64,000 nt of DNA, taken from positions 6,466 through 70,465 of the forward strand of contig JBPCPI010000089.1 of assembly GCA_050999295.1 (NCBI GenBank). The letters run 5' to 3'. Below, piece by piece: positions 9,349-18,145 of the stretch; the first letter of the stretch is position 1; every line of letters begins with the position of its first letter. Origin of the DNA: JACCQS01 sp050999295 (lineage in GTDB: Bacteria > Actinomycetota > Actinomycetes > Mycobacteriales > Geodermatophilaceae). Under the pieces are notes generated by a model. It was not told the origin of the DNA. It did no database searches and was given only the letters and a program-made list of their open reading frames with translations. Position numbers and translations under genes: made by a program.

Positions 9349-9366
9349 ACTTTTTCAGGTCGAAGT
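9349..9366 (-). repeat. IS terminal inverted repeat, right
   Basis: This is the right-end partner of 7737-7754, with one mismatch. The transposase start codon lies 83 bp inside this end. Confidence 0.85.
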
Positions 9367-9544
9367 AGCTAATGAGGCGGATAACTGCCCGATCTCGCGT
9401 CTCGGTGGCGGCCAAACCGGCCTCTATCCCCCGGTCGCTATGGGACAATTACCGAAAGAGCCGACCGTGGTTTGCTCGCTGGGTCATTCATGCGGTCGGC
9501 AGCTGACTACGCGGTGTCTGGGGCAATACTTGGCAAGGAGGACC

Positions 9545-10294
9545 GTGACCGATCCACTGGTGCAACCGCGTCCTGATGGACAGAACCCCGCCGACTACAC
9601 CGACGACGTGGTTTCGGCGGACTTGGTCCGCCTCGTGCGTGACCTGGGTCCGGGTGGCCGGCTGCCGGGTGAACGCGACCTAGCGATCCAGCTAGGGGTC
9701 AGCCGGACGGCACTGCGCGACCGGCTTCAACTTCTCGATGGACTTGGTGTGCTGCGCCGTACGACCGGTTCCGGCACCTATGTCCAGACATTGCAGCCCA
9801 CCGGACTCGCGCTTGCCCTGAACGTCGCCATAAGCGTCTCTCAGCTCTCCACCGAGGCGCTGCACTCGGTTCGAATCGCGCTGGAACGGCAAGCGGCCGC
9901 CGAGGCAGCTCTGGCCGGTGACTACGTCCTGATGGCCTACATGCGAAAGGCCATCCACACGATCGATGTCGCGAGCGATGACGCAGATGTCGACGATGCG
10001 GACTTCCACTTCCACGACGCGCTCCTTCGCGCCGCCGGCAACCCAGCGCTCAGCTTCTTCGCCGACGCACTCTCGGGTGTGCTCAAGCGGGCGCTGAGCC
10101 AGCGGCGCGCTGAAATGCGACTCCACGTTGGTGACCATGAGGTGATGGTCAATGTGCATCAGGCAATCTATGAGGCTGTGCTGTCAGGGGACCCGGCAGC
10201 AGCGATGGCAGCGACTGACAATCACTTCGAGACGTTCGAACACTTTGCCGGGGGTGGGCACTACCGAACCGCGCTACCCCCGCGAGGACGCTGA
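9545..10294 (+). CDS. GntR/FadR-type regulator (FCD domain), paralogue 1 of 3
   Basis: This is a 249-residue regulator starting at GTG 9545 behind AAGGAGG (9535-9541). The winged helix-turn-helix contains GERDLAIQLGVSRTALRDRL and the wing LRRTTGSGTYVQ. An all-helical FCD effector domain follows (about residues 85-230), with the ADFHFHDALLRAAGN histidine region used for metal or carboxylate binding in FadR-like proteins. Two closer paralogues are at 21257 and 27716. Unlike those, no TGGTCCTACCA operator is visible in front of this gene; the insertion sequence ends only 178 bp upstream and may have separated it from its original promoter. The 3' end overlaps the convergent carrier-protein gene by 21 nt. 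It probably controls the biosynthetic cluster. Confidence 0.85.
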   Translation: MTDPLVQPRPDGQNPADYTDDVVSADLVRLVRDLGPGGRLPGERDLAIQLGVSRTALRDRLQLLDGLGVLRRTTGSGTYVQTLQPTGLALALNVAISVSQLSTEALHSVRIALERQAAAEAALAGDYVLMAYMRKAIHTIDVASDDADVDDADFHFHDALLRAAGNPALSFFADALSGVLKRALSQRRAEMRLHVGDHEVMVNVHQAIYEAVLSGDPAAAMAATDNHFETFEHFAGGGHYRTALPPRGR

Positions 10295-10531
10295 TTCCTT
10301 CGGCTGCAAGAAGTGGACCTCAATGGCGTCCAGGGTCCGGAATTGGTCGACACTGAGTTCATCTGCTGGGATGTCCCTGGCGACGAGGGACTCCAGCAAC
10401 AAGATGAACTCCATGAAGCTGAGTGAGTCGATAAGTCGGTTCTCGATCAAGTCGAGATCCCGGGGTATGTCCTCGAGATCGTTGTTCTTCATCTGCAGCC
10501 AGTCGATCACGGGCTTGAGGTCTTCCGACAT
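10274..10531 (-). CDS. Discrete acyl carrier protein (carrier for an activated amino acid)
   Basis: This is an 85-residue single-domain carrier protein. The 4'-phosphopantetheine attachment site is Ser36 in the motif L-I-D-S-L-S-F-M, followed by the usual helix III. Its start overlaps the stop of the holo-ACP synthase gene by one base (TGATG), so the two are translationally coupled. It is the last gene of the eight-gene minus-strand operon that also encodes a SerRS-like amino acid:carrier-protein ligase, so it most likely carries an aminoacyl thioester instead of a fatty or polyketide chain. Such stand-alone carriers next to synthetase homologues are known from Bradyrhizobium (Bll0956/Bll0957). 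The identity of the amino acid cannot be read from the sequence. Confidence 0.85.
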   Translation of the reverse strand: MSEDLKPVIDWLQMKNNDLEDIPRDLDLIENRLIDSLSFMEFILLLESLVARDIPADELSVDQFRTLDAIEVHFLQPKESASSRG

Positions 10532-10995
10532 CACTGATCGCTCCTATTCAGGTCTTGGGACATTCCGACGGCGACCGCGACCGCGTACGCGTCCTCATGC
10601 GTCATGCTCAGCGTGATGTCACCTACGCCCCGCTGACGGGCAAGCTCTTCGGCCCGTCCGTGCAGGGTCACGACGCAGGACCCTCCCGCCGTGCGTCCGA
10701 TTTCGACGTCTTTCCAGGGTGGCGCCGCTGTCGTCGGCTGTAGGAGCTTGAACACGGCCTCCTTGGCTGCGAAGCGTGCGGCGAAATGTCGCGCCTGTGC
10801 CCCCGACAGAGGGGGAGCCGATTCGATCTCAGTCCGCGTGAACACCCGGCTCGCGAACCGCTCGCCCAGCCGCGCCACCACGTCGGCCATTCGGAGCACG
10901 GACACGATGTCTACCCCTACGACTGGACGTGGCGGCGGTGTGCTCGAACCCCTTGGCAGGCCCGGCGGCCGCGACGATTCTGCTGACCCGGTCAT
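10531..10995 (-). CDS. acpS: Holo-ACP synthase (AcpS-type 4'-phosphopantetheinyl transferase)
   Basis: This 154-residue enzyme moves the phosphopantetheine arm from CoA to the serine of the carrier protein. AcpS motifs are present: GVDIVSV near residue 27 (Mg-binding Asp), the ARFAAKEAVFKLL block with the catalytic Glu/Lys, and LSMTHEDAYAVA near the C-terminus. It has a Pro-rich extension of about 24 residues ahead of the core. The gene overlaps both neighbours (ATGA with the nitronate monooxygenase, TGATG with the carrier). A dedicated AcpS fused into the operon suggests that the carrier is not served well by the housekeeping enzyme. Confidence 0.88.
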   Translation of the reverse strand: MTGSAESSRPPGLPRGSSTPPPRPVVGVDIVSVLRMADVVARLGERFASRVFTRTEIESAPPLSGAQARHFAARFAAKEAVFKLLQPTTAAPPWKDVEIGRTAGGSCVVTLHGRAEELARQRGVGDITLSMTHEDAYAVAVAVGMSQDLNRSDQ

Positions 10996-12020
10996 GAACG
11001 CATCGGCGACAACGTTGCGTCGTACTCAGCTCTGAGCCGGCCGACGATGTCCTTGGCGGGCGCGAGCCGAGTCACGCGCTCGCATGAGGTCCCGCAGTAC
11101 ATGGCCATCAGATCGATCCGCCCTTCGGTACGAGCAGTGGGCACCGCTGCGCTGTACCGAGGCACAGGTAACCGGCGACCCTCCACATCCGTCGTTGCGA
11201 TGAATTGAGCGGCCTCACGGTTGCGCGCCTGGGTAGTCGCGTTCTGAAGCACCCGATGCGGGCGGTGCGGCCATCCGATGTCGAATGCTTCGGTGATCAC
11301 TGTGTCACCGTCCCCGGCGTCCAGCACGCGTTGCTTGTAGTCCGGATGGGCGCGTGACTCGCGGGCCGGGATGAAAAGCGTGCCCGCCATGGCCCCATCG
11401 GCGCCCTCGGTCAGTGCCGCAGCCAGGTCGACCCCGGTCGCGATCCCGCCCGCCACGACGAGCACGGCCAGTGGGTGCTGGGAGCGAACTTCGGTGAGCA
11501 GTTCTGTCGAGGAAGTCGTGCCGAGATGGTGACCGCCTGCTTCGCAGCCTTGGAGAACGAGCGCGTCAGCGCCGAGCACGAGCGCTGCAGCCGCGTCCTG
11601 GGGTGTGCCGACCTGAACGACGAGATGCCGCTGGGCGCTCTTGACCAGTTCGCCGAGGTCGCTGTCTGGCAGCCCGAAAGTCGTCACGAACCCAGACTCG
11701 GGCAAATCCTCCAGGGCGGCGACGACCTGCTCACATGCGGCCGCATGGCCGCTGACCTCAGGGATGACGTTGATCCCGAACGGGCGGTCGCACTGAGCCG
11801 CTGTTTGTCGGACAAGTCGGCGGATCGATTCGGCCCGCTCCTTGTACAACGCCAGGATGCCGCCGGCGCCGGAGTTCGAAACGCCGGCCGCGAGTTCCGG
11901 TCCCGCCACGCCACCCATCCCCGCCTGCAGTAGCGGCAGCGTCAGACCGAGGAGGTCGGTGAGGCGGGTGACGAGGGCATTTCCCCTCGGCATCATCACG
12001 TTGGCGTCATGAGCAGTCAT
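10992..12020 (-). CDS. Nitronate monooxygenase family flavoprotein
   Basis: This 342-residue TIM-barrel protein belongs to the nitronate monooxygenase/2-nitropropane dioxygenase and FabK superfamily. It shows the N-terminal LPLLQAGMGGVAGPELAAGVS, the catalytic-His block GCEAGGHHLG and the FMN phosphate-binding VVAGGIATG. Family members use FMN to oxidise nitronates or to reduce enoyl thioesters. Beside an AurF-like N-oxygenase, a role on a nitro or nitronate intermediate is attractive but inferred; an enoyl-ACP reductase-like activity is the main alternative. It overlaps the methyltransferase upstream by 14 nt and acpS downstream by 4 nt. Confidence 0.8.
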   Translation of the reverse strand: MTAHDANVMMPRGNALVTRLTDLLGLTLPLLQAGMGGVAGPELAAGVSNSGAGGILALYKERAESIRRLVRQTAAQCDRPFGINVIPEVSGHAAACEQVVAALEDLPESGFVTTFGLPDSDLGELVKSAQRHLVVQVGTPQDAAAALVLGADALVLQGCEAGGHHLGTTSSTELLTEVRSQHPLAVLVVAGGIATGVDLAAALTEGADGAMAGTLFIPARESRAHPDYKQRVLDAGDGDTVITEAFDIGWPHRPHRVLQNATTQARNREAAQFIATTDVEGRRLPVPRYSAAVPTARTEGRIDLMAMYCGTSCERVTRLAPAKDIVGRLRAEYDATLSPMRS

Positions 12021-13062
12021 CGTCGTCAGCAGGCTTTCGGGCGATGACGGCGCTGCGGTCGCCGGTCGTCGATCGACAGTCGACGACGGAGAATCCGGCC
12101 TCCTGCAACATGTCGCCGAGCTCGGCCACCGACCAGCACTTGCCGGGTGTGGAGTGCATGAGGAGCACTGAGTATTCGGCCACCGAGCGCGGGCCGGTCT
12201 TGCGTCCGTCGATGTGTGCGTCGTGATCGACTAACCATCCTCCGGGCGGGAGTGCCGCGAAGGAGGACGCGATCAGATGCCGCACGTGTTCCTGCCCCCA
12301 GTCATGGAGAACGTGCGAGAACAGGTGCAGGTCATAGCCTTCAGGCAGGGGGTCTGTGAACATGTCACCGGCGATCACGTCGACTCGGTCGGCATACCCA
12401 CGATCTGCCAGCAGCTGCCGGGCGGCTTGGTCGACTGGCGGGCATTCGAAGACCGCCGCCCGCATGTCCGGCATCCGGTCCAGCAGGGCGCAGGCGTAGA
12501 TGCCCGAGCCGCCTCCGACATCGAGCACCCGACCGGCGCCGGCCGTACCGTCGAGAGCCACAGCCAGGGCCGGACCGAGGAACCTCCCCCGTGCGTCCAT
12601 GGCCGCGGTGATCCGCTGGGCGAACGCCGGCTCGATGAGCCGCTCGGACCAGTCCTGTCTAGCCTCTGCGCTCGCCCAGGATGCGGGCCTTCCCGTGCGC
12701 AGAACTTGGAGTAGCTCGAGGCACGCCGGGCGTTCTCGTAGCGAGGCGTAGTAGGCGCGAAGATCCCATGGGGAAGTGGCCACGAGATGGTCTGCGGCCA
12801 ACTGCGTGAGGCGCAAACTGTCGGCTGCGCCGCGCTGGAGCAGACCCAGCGAGACGAGGTAGGTGGTCATCACGTCGAAGGCTCGCGCATCGAGATCGAG
12901 TTGTTGGCAGATCTCCCCGCTGCGAGCCTGCGGGTTGCCGTCCAGCCACGTGAACAGATCAAGCTCTGCTACTGCCACGATCAGCAGATCAGCGGCGTAG
13001 ATGCCGTCACGTAACCGGTAGAGGACGTGCGGATCAGTCGGCTGGTGGCCCGGGGTGATCAC
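12007..13062 (-). CDS. SAM-dependent O-methyltransferase (hydroxyneurosporene/plant-type)
   Basis: This 351-residue protein has an N-terminal winged-helix dimerisation domain (residues 1-110) and a Rossmann methyltransferase domain. Motif I is VLDVGGGSGIYA and the post-I acidic loop is VFECPPV. The catalytic-region sequence FSHVLHDWG carries the histidine typical of small-molecule O-methyltransferases (Methyltransf_2 family). It overlaps the next methyltransferase upstream by 4 nt and the nitronate monooxygenase gene by 14 nt, so it is an integral member of the operon. It probably O-methylates a hydroxyl, N-hydroxyl or carboxyl on the pathway intermediate. The substrate cannot be deduced. Confidence 0.82.
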   Translation of the reverse strand: MITPGHQPTDPHVLYRLRDGIYAADLLIVAVAELDLFTWLDGNPQARSGEICQQLDLDARAFDVMTTYLVSLGLLQRGAADSLRLTQLAADHLVATSPWDLRAYYASLRERPACLELLQVLRTGRPASWASAEARQDWSERLIEPAFAQRITAAMDARGRFLGPALAVALDGTAGAGRVLDVGGGSGIYACALLDRMPDMRAAVFECPPVDQAARQLLADRGYADRVDVIAGDMFTDPLPEGYDLHLFSHVLHDWGQEHVRHLIASSFAALPPGGWLVDHDAHIDGRKTGPRSVAEYSVLLMHSTPGKCWSVAELGDMLQEAGFSVVDCRSTTGDRSAVIARKPADDDDCS

Positions 13063-14060
13063 GAGGCACGCGGCTTGGCCGCCACCAACACCGTCGAAAC
13101 GTTTCCGCCGATAGTGAAGGTCGTCGGTTCCTCGAACCCCACCTCACGAAGCAGGGCGGAGGTTTCCCCGATCGTGTAGTCCCCGCCGCCCTCCCACAAG
13201 ATCATCGAGGAGAGGTGATGCAGCGCAGCAAAGGGTGGGCTGACCCGGTCCTCGCCCAGAAAGTTGCCGTTGAGGATGACGCGACCGCCGGGCTCGAGGG
13301 CGGCGTAGGCGCGCTCGAGAAGCAGGCGTCGCCTCTCGTCGGTCTCGGCGTGGAACATGTTGGACAGCAGTACGCCAGCGAGCCCGTCGCCATAAGCCGA
13401 AGTGGCGTAGTCGCGGGCGACGGCCACGACCCGGTCTGCCATGCCGAGTTCGGAGATGACCTTGTTGGCGATCGGAACTGTGTCCGGAATATCGAAGATC
13501 TGGGCCTGCAGCTGCGGATGTCGCCGGCACAGGGCCATGGAGTACGCGCCACATCCCCCACCGAGGTCGACGAGTGTTCCCACTAGCGGTGGATCGATGC
13601 CGTCGGCCAGCTCGTCGGCCAGCGGCACGGCGTACCGGTAGAAACCAATCTCGAGATCCCGCAACTTGGCTGGGTCCGTGCTCATTCCGGAGTCGCCGAC
13701 CGCTACCGGACCACCTTTACGGACCAGCTCGGTCAGCTGCGCCCAGGACCGCCCCCACTCCCCCATCGTGCGTACCCATCCGGTCAGACTCTCGTCCGAA
13801 TCGTCGGCAAGGAATCGGCGAGCTGTCTGAGTGACGGAGAAGTGATCCTTGTTCCGCGTGAGCAATCGCATGGCCACGGCCGCGTTCAGTAGCGCGTCGG
13901 TTGCTGCCGTGTCCAGTTGTAGGCGGCCCGCCACGTCCTCGGCGGTGAGTGGACTCTCGAGAAGGGTGTCCACAACTCGCAACTCGGCGAGGGTGTAGAG
14001 GACTTCGGCCTGCCAGGTACCGACCGCCAGCTGCGCGATGTGCCGCATGCCCAGTTCCAT
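13059..14060 (-). CDS. SAM-dependent methyltransferase, second in cluster
   Basis: This 333-residue protein has the same two-domain architecture as its downstream neighbour: a helical/winged N-terminal domain, then a Rossmann fold with motif I LVDLGGGCGAYSMA and the FDIPDTVPIA loop. The catalytic region LLSNMFHAETDERR has His in the position of the general base. It is only distantly similar to the neighbour, so the two probably act at different positions or steps. The start codon lies about 20 nt after the stop of the radical SAM gene (14082), and the 3' end overlaps the next methyltransferase by 4 nt. Confidence 0.8.
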   Translation of the reverse strand: MELGMRHIAQLAVGTWQAEVLYTLAELRVVDTLLESPLTAEDVAGRLQLDTAATDALLNAAVAMRLLTRNKDHFSVTQTARRFLADDSDESLTGWVRTMGEWGRSWAQLTELVRKGGPVAVGDSGMSTDPAKLRDLEIGFYRYAVPLADELADGIDPPLVGTLVDLGGGCGAYSMALCRRHPQLQAQIFDIPDTVPIANKVISELGMADRVVAVARDYATSAYGDGLAGVLLSNMFHAETDERRRLLLERAYAALEPGGRVILNGNFLGEDRVSPPFAALHHLSSMILWEGGGDYTIGETSALLREVGFEEPTTFTIGGNVSTVLVAAKPRAS

Positions 14061-14081
14061 GATCTACCTACCCATCAACGG

Positions 14082-16040
14082 TCAGGACACAAGAGAGGGG
14101 GCTTGGCTGACAACCTCTCGCTCCATGCGTCCGACGAAGTACGCGCTCTCCTCGTGATTGGTCGTCGAGACGAAATTGGAGAAACCGACCTTGTAGTAGA
14201 AGGCGCTCTCGACCGGGGCTGCCTGCTCGGGGGCGGGTGTCTCCCCGGCCTTCAAGGCAGCGATCAACGCCGGGACATCCGCGGTCAGCTTGATGGGCCT
14301 GCGCCGGTAGAACTGCTCGTTGGCGATGTCGACAACCTCGAGATCATCAGCGTCGGTCTCGTTGGACAGGTTGCAGATAGGCAACGTCAGCAGGTCATAT
14401 GCGAAGACGTCGGCGAGTAGCGGACGCACCTTTTCCGGCAACAGCGGGTCGATCGCCTCACGCCACCAGCGAGCCAATACGGCCTTGCCGTCGGGGTTGC
14501 CGTGCAGGAAGACCAGGGCCGGTCCGACCGCGCTGGACTCACCGGATGCCTTGCTCGCGATCTCCCGAAGGGGCGCGGACGCGCTGTCGGTCTGCTTGTC
14601 CACCCAGTCGCCGAGGTTCAGGAGAACTTGGGATTGCTCCATACCACCCAAGATCCGCAACGGCGTCCAGATGTTGCGCAATACCAGGTTCTCCGCGATC
14701 ACCCGCGCCCAGAACAGGAAGCGATGCATCTGTCGGTTGTCCTCGAGGGACATGGAGTCGTGTGCCAGCACGTATTCGAAATCGTCGTTGTCACCACGAA
14801 TGGTGATGAAGCCGTAGTCCTTCTTCTTCTCCGAGTAGTCGGTGTTCGGTAACAGGAGCAACGGATAGGCGGCAATCCGCGACACATGATGGGAGAGCCG
14901 GTCATAGCCCTCCAAGAAGGACCGGACGGTCTCCCCAGGCGACCCCCAGATGATTTCGGCGTAACAGTCGAGTCCCTCGCCTTCCAGCCATTCGACCAGG
15001 TCAGTCCAGTCGTTGACCTTCATGTTCTTCCGGTTCATCCTGTCGAGTGCATCGCCGGAAAGGGTCTGTAGTGCGAGTGTGAAGGAGCTGCGCAGCCCGG
15101 CTCGCTTCATGTCGCGCACGATGTTGTAGAAGACTTTGGACTTGTTCTTCGCCCACGAGGTCTCGAGAGTCTTGGGATAGCCGTATTGTTCCTTGACTTC
15201 GATCAGATCTTGTACGAACTCCACATCGATGGGCAACATCCCGAAGTTGGCATCGCAGAGAACGATGGTCTCGACCTTGAGTTGGGCCATGAGTTCGAGT
15301 TCGGAACGGAGTCTCGCACGAGAGAAGGCGCGAACACGCTGGCCGACGGCGCCGCCCCAGAAACAGAACGAACACTTGTAGGGACATCCGCGGTTGGTCT
15401 CCATGAGGGCAACGTCGTACGGAAAGGCGCCGTTCTCATCCGTCAGCCGGATTGCCCCGGTGAGGAACGGGGACGGAATGACGTCCAGATCCTCGATCCT
15501 GGGTCGTTCCTCGGTGGTTGTGATCGCCCCGGAATCGTCCTTGAAGGCGATACCCGTAATCGCGCCCAGATGACCGGGTTTCGTGCCGTCGAGGAAGGCA
15601 TTCAACAGGTCGGCAAAGATGAACTCGCCCTCTCCGTTGACGATGACATCCACCTCCGGGAACATCGGAAAAACACGGGCTGCCTGGTGGGCAACATGCG
15701 TTCCTCCCATGACCACCCACCCATCAGGGTTGAGCTGCTTGAACGTCTCGGCCAGGGCGGCGAAGGTTCGGGAGTTCCACCCTGCGACGGAGAAGGCCAG
15801 GATGTCCGGAGTACCGGCCTGGAAGAGATCGTTCGCCATGTCCGAGAGCGTCAACCCGCCCCGATAGTTGAAGATCTCGATGTTCATCTCCGCAGCGATG
15901 CGGGTGTCAGCAAGAGCGGTGGCCTTCACGTAGCCAGCGGCCAGGGGCATGGATTCCATGGGCATGTCCCACACGCCTTGTTGCACAAGCCACGCACTGC
16001 GGCGCTTCTCCGGTGCGGGTGGGTACAACTCGAGTGTCAT
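14082..16040 (-). CDS. Cobalamin-dependent-type radical SAM enzyme (B12-binding domain plus radical SAM domain)
   Basis: This is a 652-residue protein. Residues 30-160 form a B12-binding-like Rossmann domain (DILAFSVAGWNSR, GWVVMGGTHVA, VDVIVNGEGE). The radical SAM domain begins near residue 205, with the cluster motif C219-x3-C223-x2-C226 (RGCPYKCSFC). The remaining 400 residues include a long C-terminal extension ending near SYFVGRMEREVV, which I do not recognise. Relatives methylate unactivated carbon or phosphorus or rearrange carbon skeletons. In this operon it probably acts on the carrier-bound or released amino-acid derivative. Its start overlaps the stop of the ligase gene by 4 nt. 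Confidence 0.85.
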   Translation of the reverse strand: MTLELYPPAPEKRRSAWLVQQGVWDMPMESMPLAAGYVKATALADTRIAAEMNIEIFNYRGGLTLSDMANDLFQAGTPDILAFSVAGWNSRTFAALAETFKQLNPDGWVVMGGTHVAHQAARVFPMFPEVDVIVNGEGEFIFADLLNAFLDGTKPGHLGAITGIAFKDDSGAITTTEERPRIEDLDVIPSPFLTGAIRLTDENGAFPYDVALMETNRGCPYKCSFCFWGGAVGQRVRAFSRARLRSELELMAQLKVETIVLCDANFGMLPIDVEFVQDLIEVKEQYGYPKTLETSWAKNKSKVFYNIVRDMKRAGLRSSFTLALQTLSGDALDRMNRKNMKVNDWTDLVEWLEGEGLDCYAEIIWGSPGETVRSFLEGYDRLSHHVSRIAAYPLLLLPNTDYSEKKKDYGFITIRGDNDDFEYVLAHDSMSLEDNRQMHRFLFWARVIAENLVLRNIWTPLRILGGMEQSQVLLNLGDWVDKQTDSASAPLREIASKASGESSAVGPALVFLHGNPDGKAVLARWWREAIDPLLPEKVRPLLADVFAYDLLTLPICNLSNETDADDLEVVDIANEQFYRRRPIKLTADVPALIAALKAGETPAPEQAAPVESAFYYKVGFSNFVSTTNHEESAYFVGRMEREVVSQAPSLVS

Positions 16041-16978
16041 GACTCACTGCCAATCTGTCGGGACGTCGGATCTCGACGTTCCGCTCGCTCGGTGTTGGGT
16101 GAATGGGCCCGGACGACGTCGCCGGCAGCAATCAGGTCACCGCCGAAGGTTTCTGACAACGCGTAGATCCATCGCTCGAGACCGAATGCAACGCAACTGG
16201 TGAACGCACTGGCACCGCGTTGCGTGATCGAGCAGCGGTCACCGAAGAAATTGCGGTGGAAGTTGAGCGAGGCAATCGCGCAATCTGTACCGAAGACGTA
16301 CTCCCACTTCACCGGGTCCATCTTCTGCATGAGCGCTCGGGGGCCGCTGGGGCGAAAGAATGGATCCGTTGCCGTCTCCTCCTTGAGCAGGAGGCCGATA
16401 TCGGCTGCGAAACCTGTCACCCGCTGGCGAAAATGGTCCAGGTGGGCCAACGCTGCGTCCATACCCCCGATGAACACCACCTCGCGCATATGGAAATTCC
16501 ACAGGCGCTTCAGACTGTGATGCTCCTCTTCGTTTCGGTAGCAACTCGCTTTAGTGGTGACCAGGAGATCGGCGTCGAGCCTCGTATCCTGAAGATCGAA
16601 ATAGACCGGGTAACAGGCCGCAGAGGGCAGCATGAATCGCACTTCCTCGAGGTGTCCTGGCGGAAGCGAGACCGGTTGCAAGCACTGGTCCGCGTACCCG
16701 CCGAGCGAAGCGGAACTGAGCCGCGATACCGCAGATCCCAGATGCGGGAAGTTCTTGAAGTAGTCAATGCTTTCGAGGCTGTCAACCGCGAGAACGCCCG
16801 GATAGCTGACCTCGATCGCCCCCTGCTCGGCGGCCCATCCTCGAAAGGCGCCGTCGAGTTGACGCACCAACGCAGTCGCTTTCGGTCCTATCGTTGCGCG
16901 CCCGTAGCTGGTGTTCCACGGCCTGGACGATGGCTCCACCGTAATGCCGGTCCCGGAACTGCGTGGCGAGGACAGCAT
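16037..16978 (-). CDS. Amino acid:[carrier protein] ligase (class II aminoacyl-tRNA synthetase homologue, SerRS-like)
   Basis: At 313 residues this is a class II synthetase catalytic core without any tRNA-binding domain. Motif 2 is CYRNEEEHHSLKRLW...MREV and motif 3 is FGLERW. The three zinc ligands described for Bradyrhizobium Bll0957 have counterparts in Cys122 (AACYPVYF), Glu166 (HMREVVFIG) and Cys262 (FTSCVAFG), with closely similar spacing. Enzymes of this family make an aminoacyl-adenylate, usually of Gly or Ala, and transfer the amino acid to a carrier phosphopantetheine. The carrier and AcpS are in the same operon. I chose ATG 16978 with TGGAG upstream; GTG 16990 is an alternative. 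The substrate is unproven. Confidence 0.85.
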   Translation of the reverse strand: MLSSPRSSGTGITVEPSSRPWNTSYGRATIGPKATALVRQLDGAFRGWAAEQGAIEVSYPGVLAVDSLESIDYFKNFPHLGSAVSRLSSASLGGYADQCLQPVSLPPGHLEEVRFMLPSAACYPVYFDLQDTRLDADLLVTTKASCYRNEEEHHSLKRLWNFHMREVVFIGGMDAALAHLDHFRQRVTGFAADIGLLLKEETATDPFFRPSGPRALMQKMDPVKWEYVFGTDCAIASLNFHRNFFGDRCSITQRGASAFTSCVAFGLERWIYALSETFGGDLIAAGDVVRAHSPNTERAERRDPTSRQIGSES

Positions 16979-17068
16979 GTGTGAGTTCACTCCAGTTGTA
17001 CATCGACTGGGCTGACAGGAATAAGCAATTGAGTCCTGGTTCTGTGCCCGGCACCCCGGGGCGCCAGG

Positions 17069-17932
17069 TCAAGCCATGACGCCGATCCTTTTGTAGAACG
17101 CGACCGTGCTCGCCACGACTTTGTCCGTAGCCTGCCGCCGGCCGGGATCTGCCAGGAGTCGCTCCCGAAAGGCGAGTGGCTCCTCGATTCCAGCATCTCG
17201 ATAGACTCTTGGCTCATACAGGCCGCGCACGGATGCCTCGATGTATCGAGGCACGTAGGCCTTCGCCCGTTCGATCTCAGCCGGACTGCCCTCGTCGAGC
17301 AGGCGAAGAAAGAGGATCTTCACCAGTTGGCAGCCGAAAGCGATATGGCGGGATTCGTCCTGGTGGTGTATTCGGTTTATCGCCTGGATGGTCGGGTGCA
17401 GGGCCTTGTCCGATCCCATTCGTGCGTTGAAATAATCAACGATTCGCTCGAAGATCAAGATTCGGCTGAATACCAGGAAACTCGCCACCAGCGGGGACTC
17501 TTCATCCTCGAAGACGATCTTCCGGTCAGGATAGATCTTTCCGCCGTACCGTAGGCAGAATTCCGCGAAGAACCACATGTGCTCGTTCTCCTCACCGATG
17601 AAATGGTGGAAGAACTGAGTAGGAATCTCATAGTGCGGCGTATGGATCCGGTGCATCACTTCAATCAACAGCTCGCGGATGCCGTGCACATTCAGACTGT
17701 AGAAATGAATGCTCTCCCATTTCGACAGCGCCAGTAGTTGTTCCTGGGTGAGCTCCTGCTCGGCTTCCGTACCGGCCACGGTCATCAGGTCCCGGCTCAT
17801 CCACAGGCCATCGGTCTCGATGCGCTCTGGCCAGTCGAAGGTCGCGTACGGGTTGTAGTAGTCCTCGATCGAAGCACGACTGAGCCGATTCACGACATCG
17901 GTGAACTGGGCCTCGTACTCCTTGACAGACAC
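17069..17932 (-). CDS. AurF-like non-heme diiron N-oxygenase
   Basis: This is a 287-residue ferritin-like helical protein. The diiron ligands can be placed by comparison with AurF: E-E-N-E-H (Glu115, His118), F-E-R-I-V (Glu162) and H-H-Q-D-E-S-R-H (His189, Glu193, His196), plus a Glu in the RELLIEVMH helix. AurF-family enzymes oxidise amines to hydroxylamine, nitroso or nitro groups. As the promoter-proximal gene of the operon it should introduce the N-O chemistry, perhaps on a carrier-bound amino acid. I chose GTG 17932 (VSVKEYEAQF) because the longer frame to 18019 would put the operator at 17969-17987 inside the gene. GAGG lies 11 nt ahead. Confidence 0.85.
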   Translation of the reverse strand: MSVKEYEAQFTDVVNRLSRASIEDYYNPYATFDWPERIETDGLWMSRDLMTVAGTEAEQELTQEQLLALSKWESIHFYSLNVHGIRELLIEVMHRIHTPHYEIPTQFFHHFIGEENEHMWFFAEFCLRYGGKIYPDRKIVFEDEESPLVASFLVFSRILIFERIVDYFNARMGSDKALHPTIQAINRIHHQDESRHIAFGCQLVKILFLRLLDEGSPAEIERAKAYVPRYIEASVRGLYEPRVYRDAGIEEPLAFRERLLADPGRRQATDKVVASTVAFYKRIGVMA

Positions 17933-17968
17933 GCTGGTTGCCTCTTCAACATCGGTATGGCCAGTGGC

Positions 17969-17987
17969 CGTATTGGTAGGACCGCTT
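17969..17987 (-). promoter_or_regulatory. GntR/FadR-type operator, diiron oxygenase side
   Basis: Read on the minus strand, this is AAGCGGTCCTACCAATACG. Its core CGGTCCTACCA differs at one base from TGGTCCTACCA in front of the GntR genes at 21257 and 27716. It matches the TGGTNNNACCA pattern of FadR-family operators and lies about 37 bp upstream of the chosen start codon. Confidence 0.65.
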
Positions 17988-18145
17988 CTACCTTGGCCCA
18001 GCTGCCCTGTGATTGTCAAGGCGCCGATGATCTAGAGCCGAGCCGCGGTCCCCGGCCGTCGGGGGCGAGGAGCCCTGGTAGGCCTGATGTCTGGCCGGTC
18101 CGACGGGCGGCCTTGACACGGCAGCTCCATCTGGACGAGGCTGGC

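Larger units (their letters stand above)
7737..9366. mobile_element. Insertion sequence, complete, 1630 bp, 18-bp terminal inverted repeats
   Basis: The ends are 18-bp inverted repeats that differ at one position: left 7737-7754 (ACTTCGACCTGAAATAGT), right 9349-9366 (complement ACTTCGACCTGAAAAAGT). Both ends are flanked by AGCT; this tetramer is its own reverse complement, so the target duplication length is ambiguous. The only gene is a frameshifted transposase on the minus strand. The element lies between marR and the first GntR gene and marks the left side of the accessory region. The transposase resembles the large DDE group filed under ISNCY/IS1182/IS5-like families; I cannot settle which. 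Confidence 0.85.

Noticed and set aside
18113..18118. TTGACA as the -35 of the P450 gene
   Set aside because: No acceptable -10 follows at 16-18 bp. TGGACG at 18132 fits the TACCAA overlapping the operator better.
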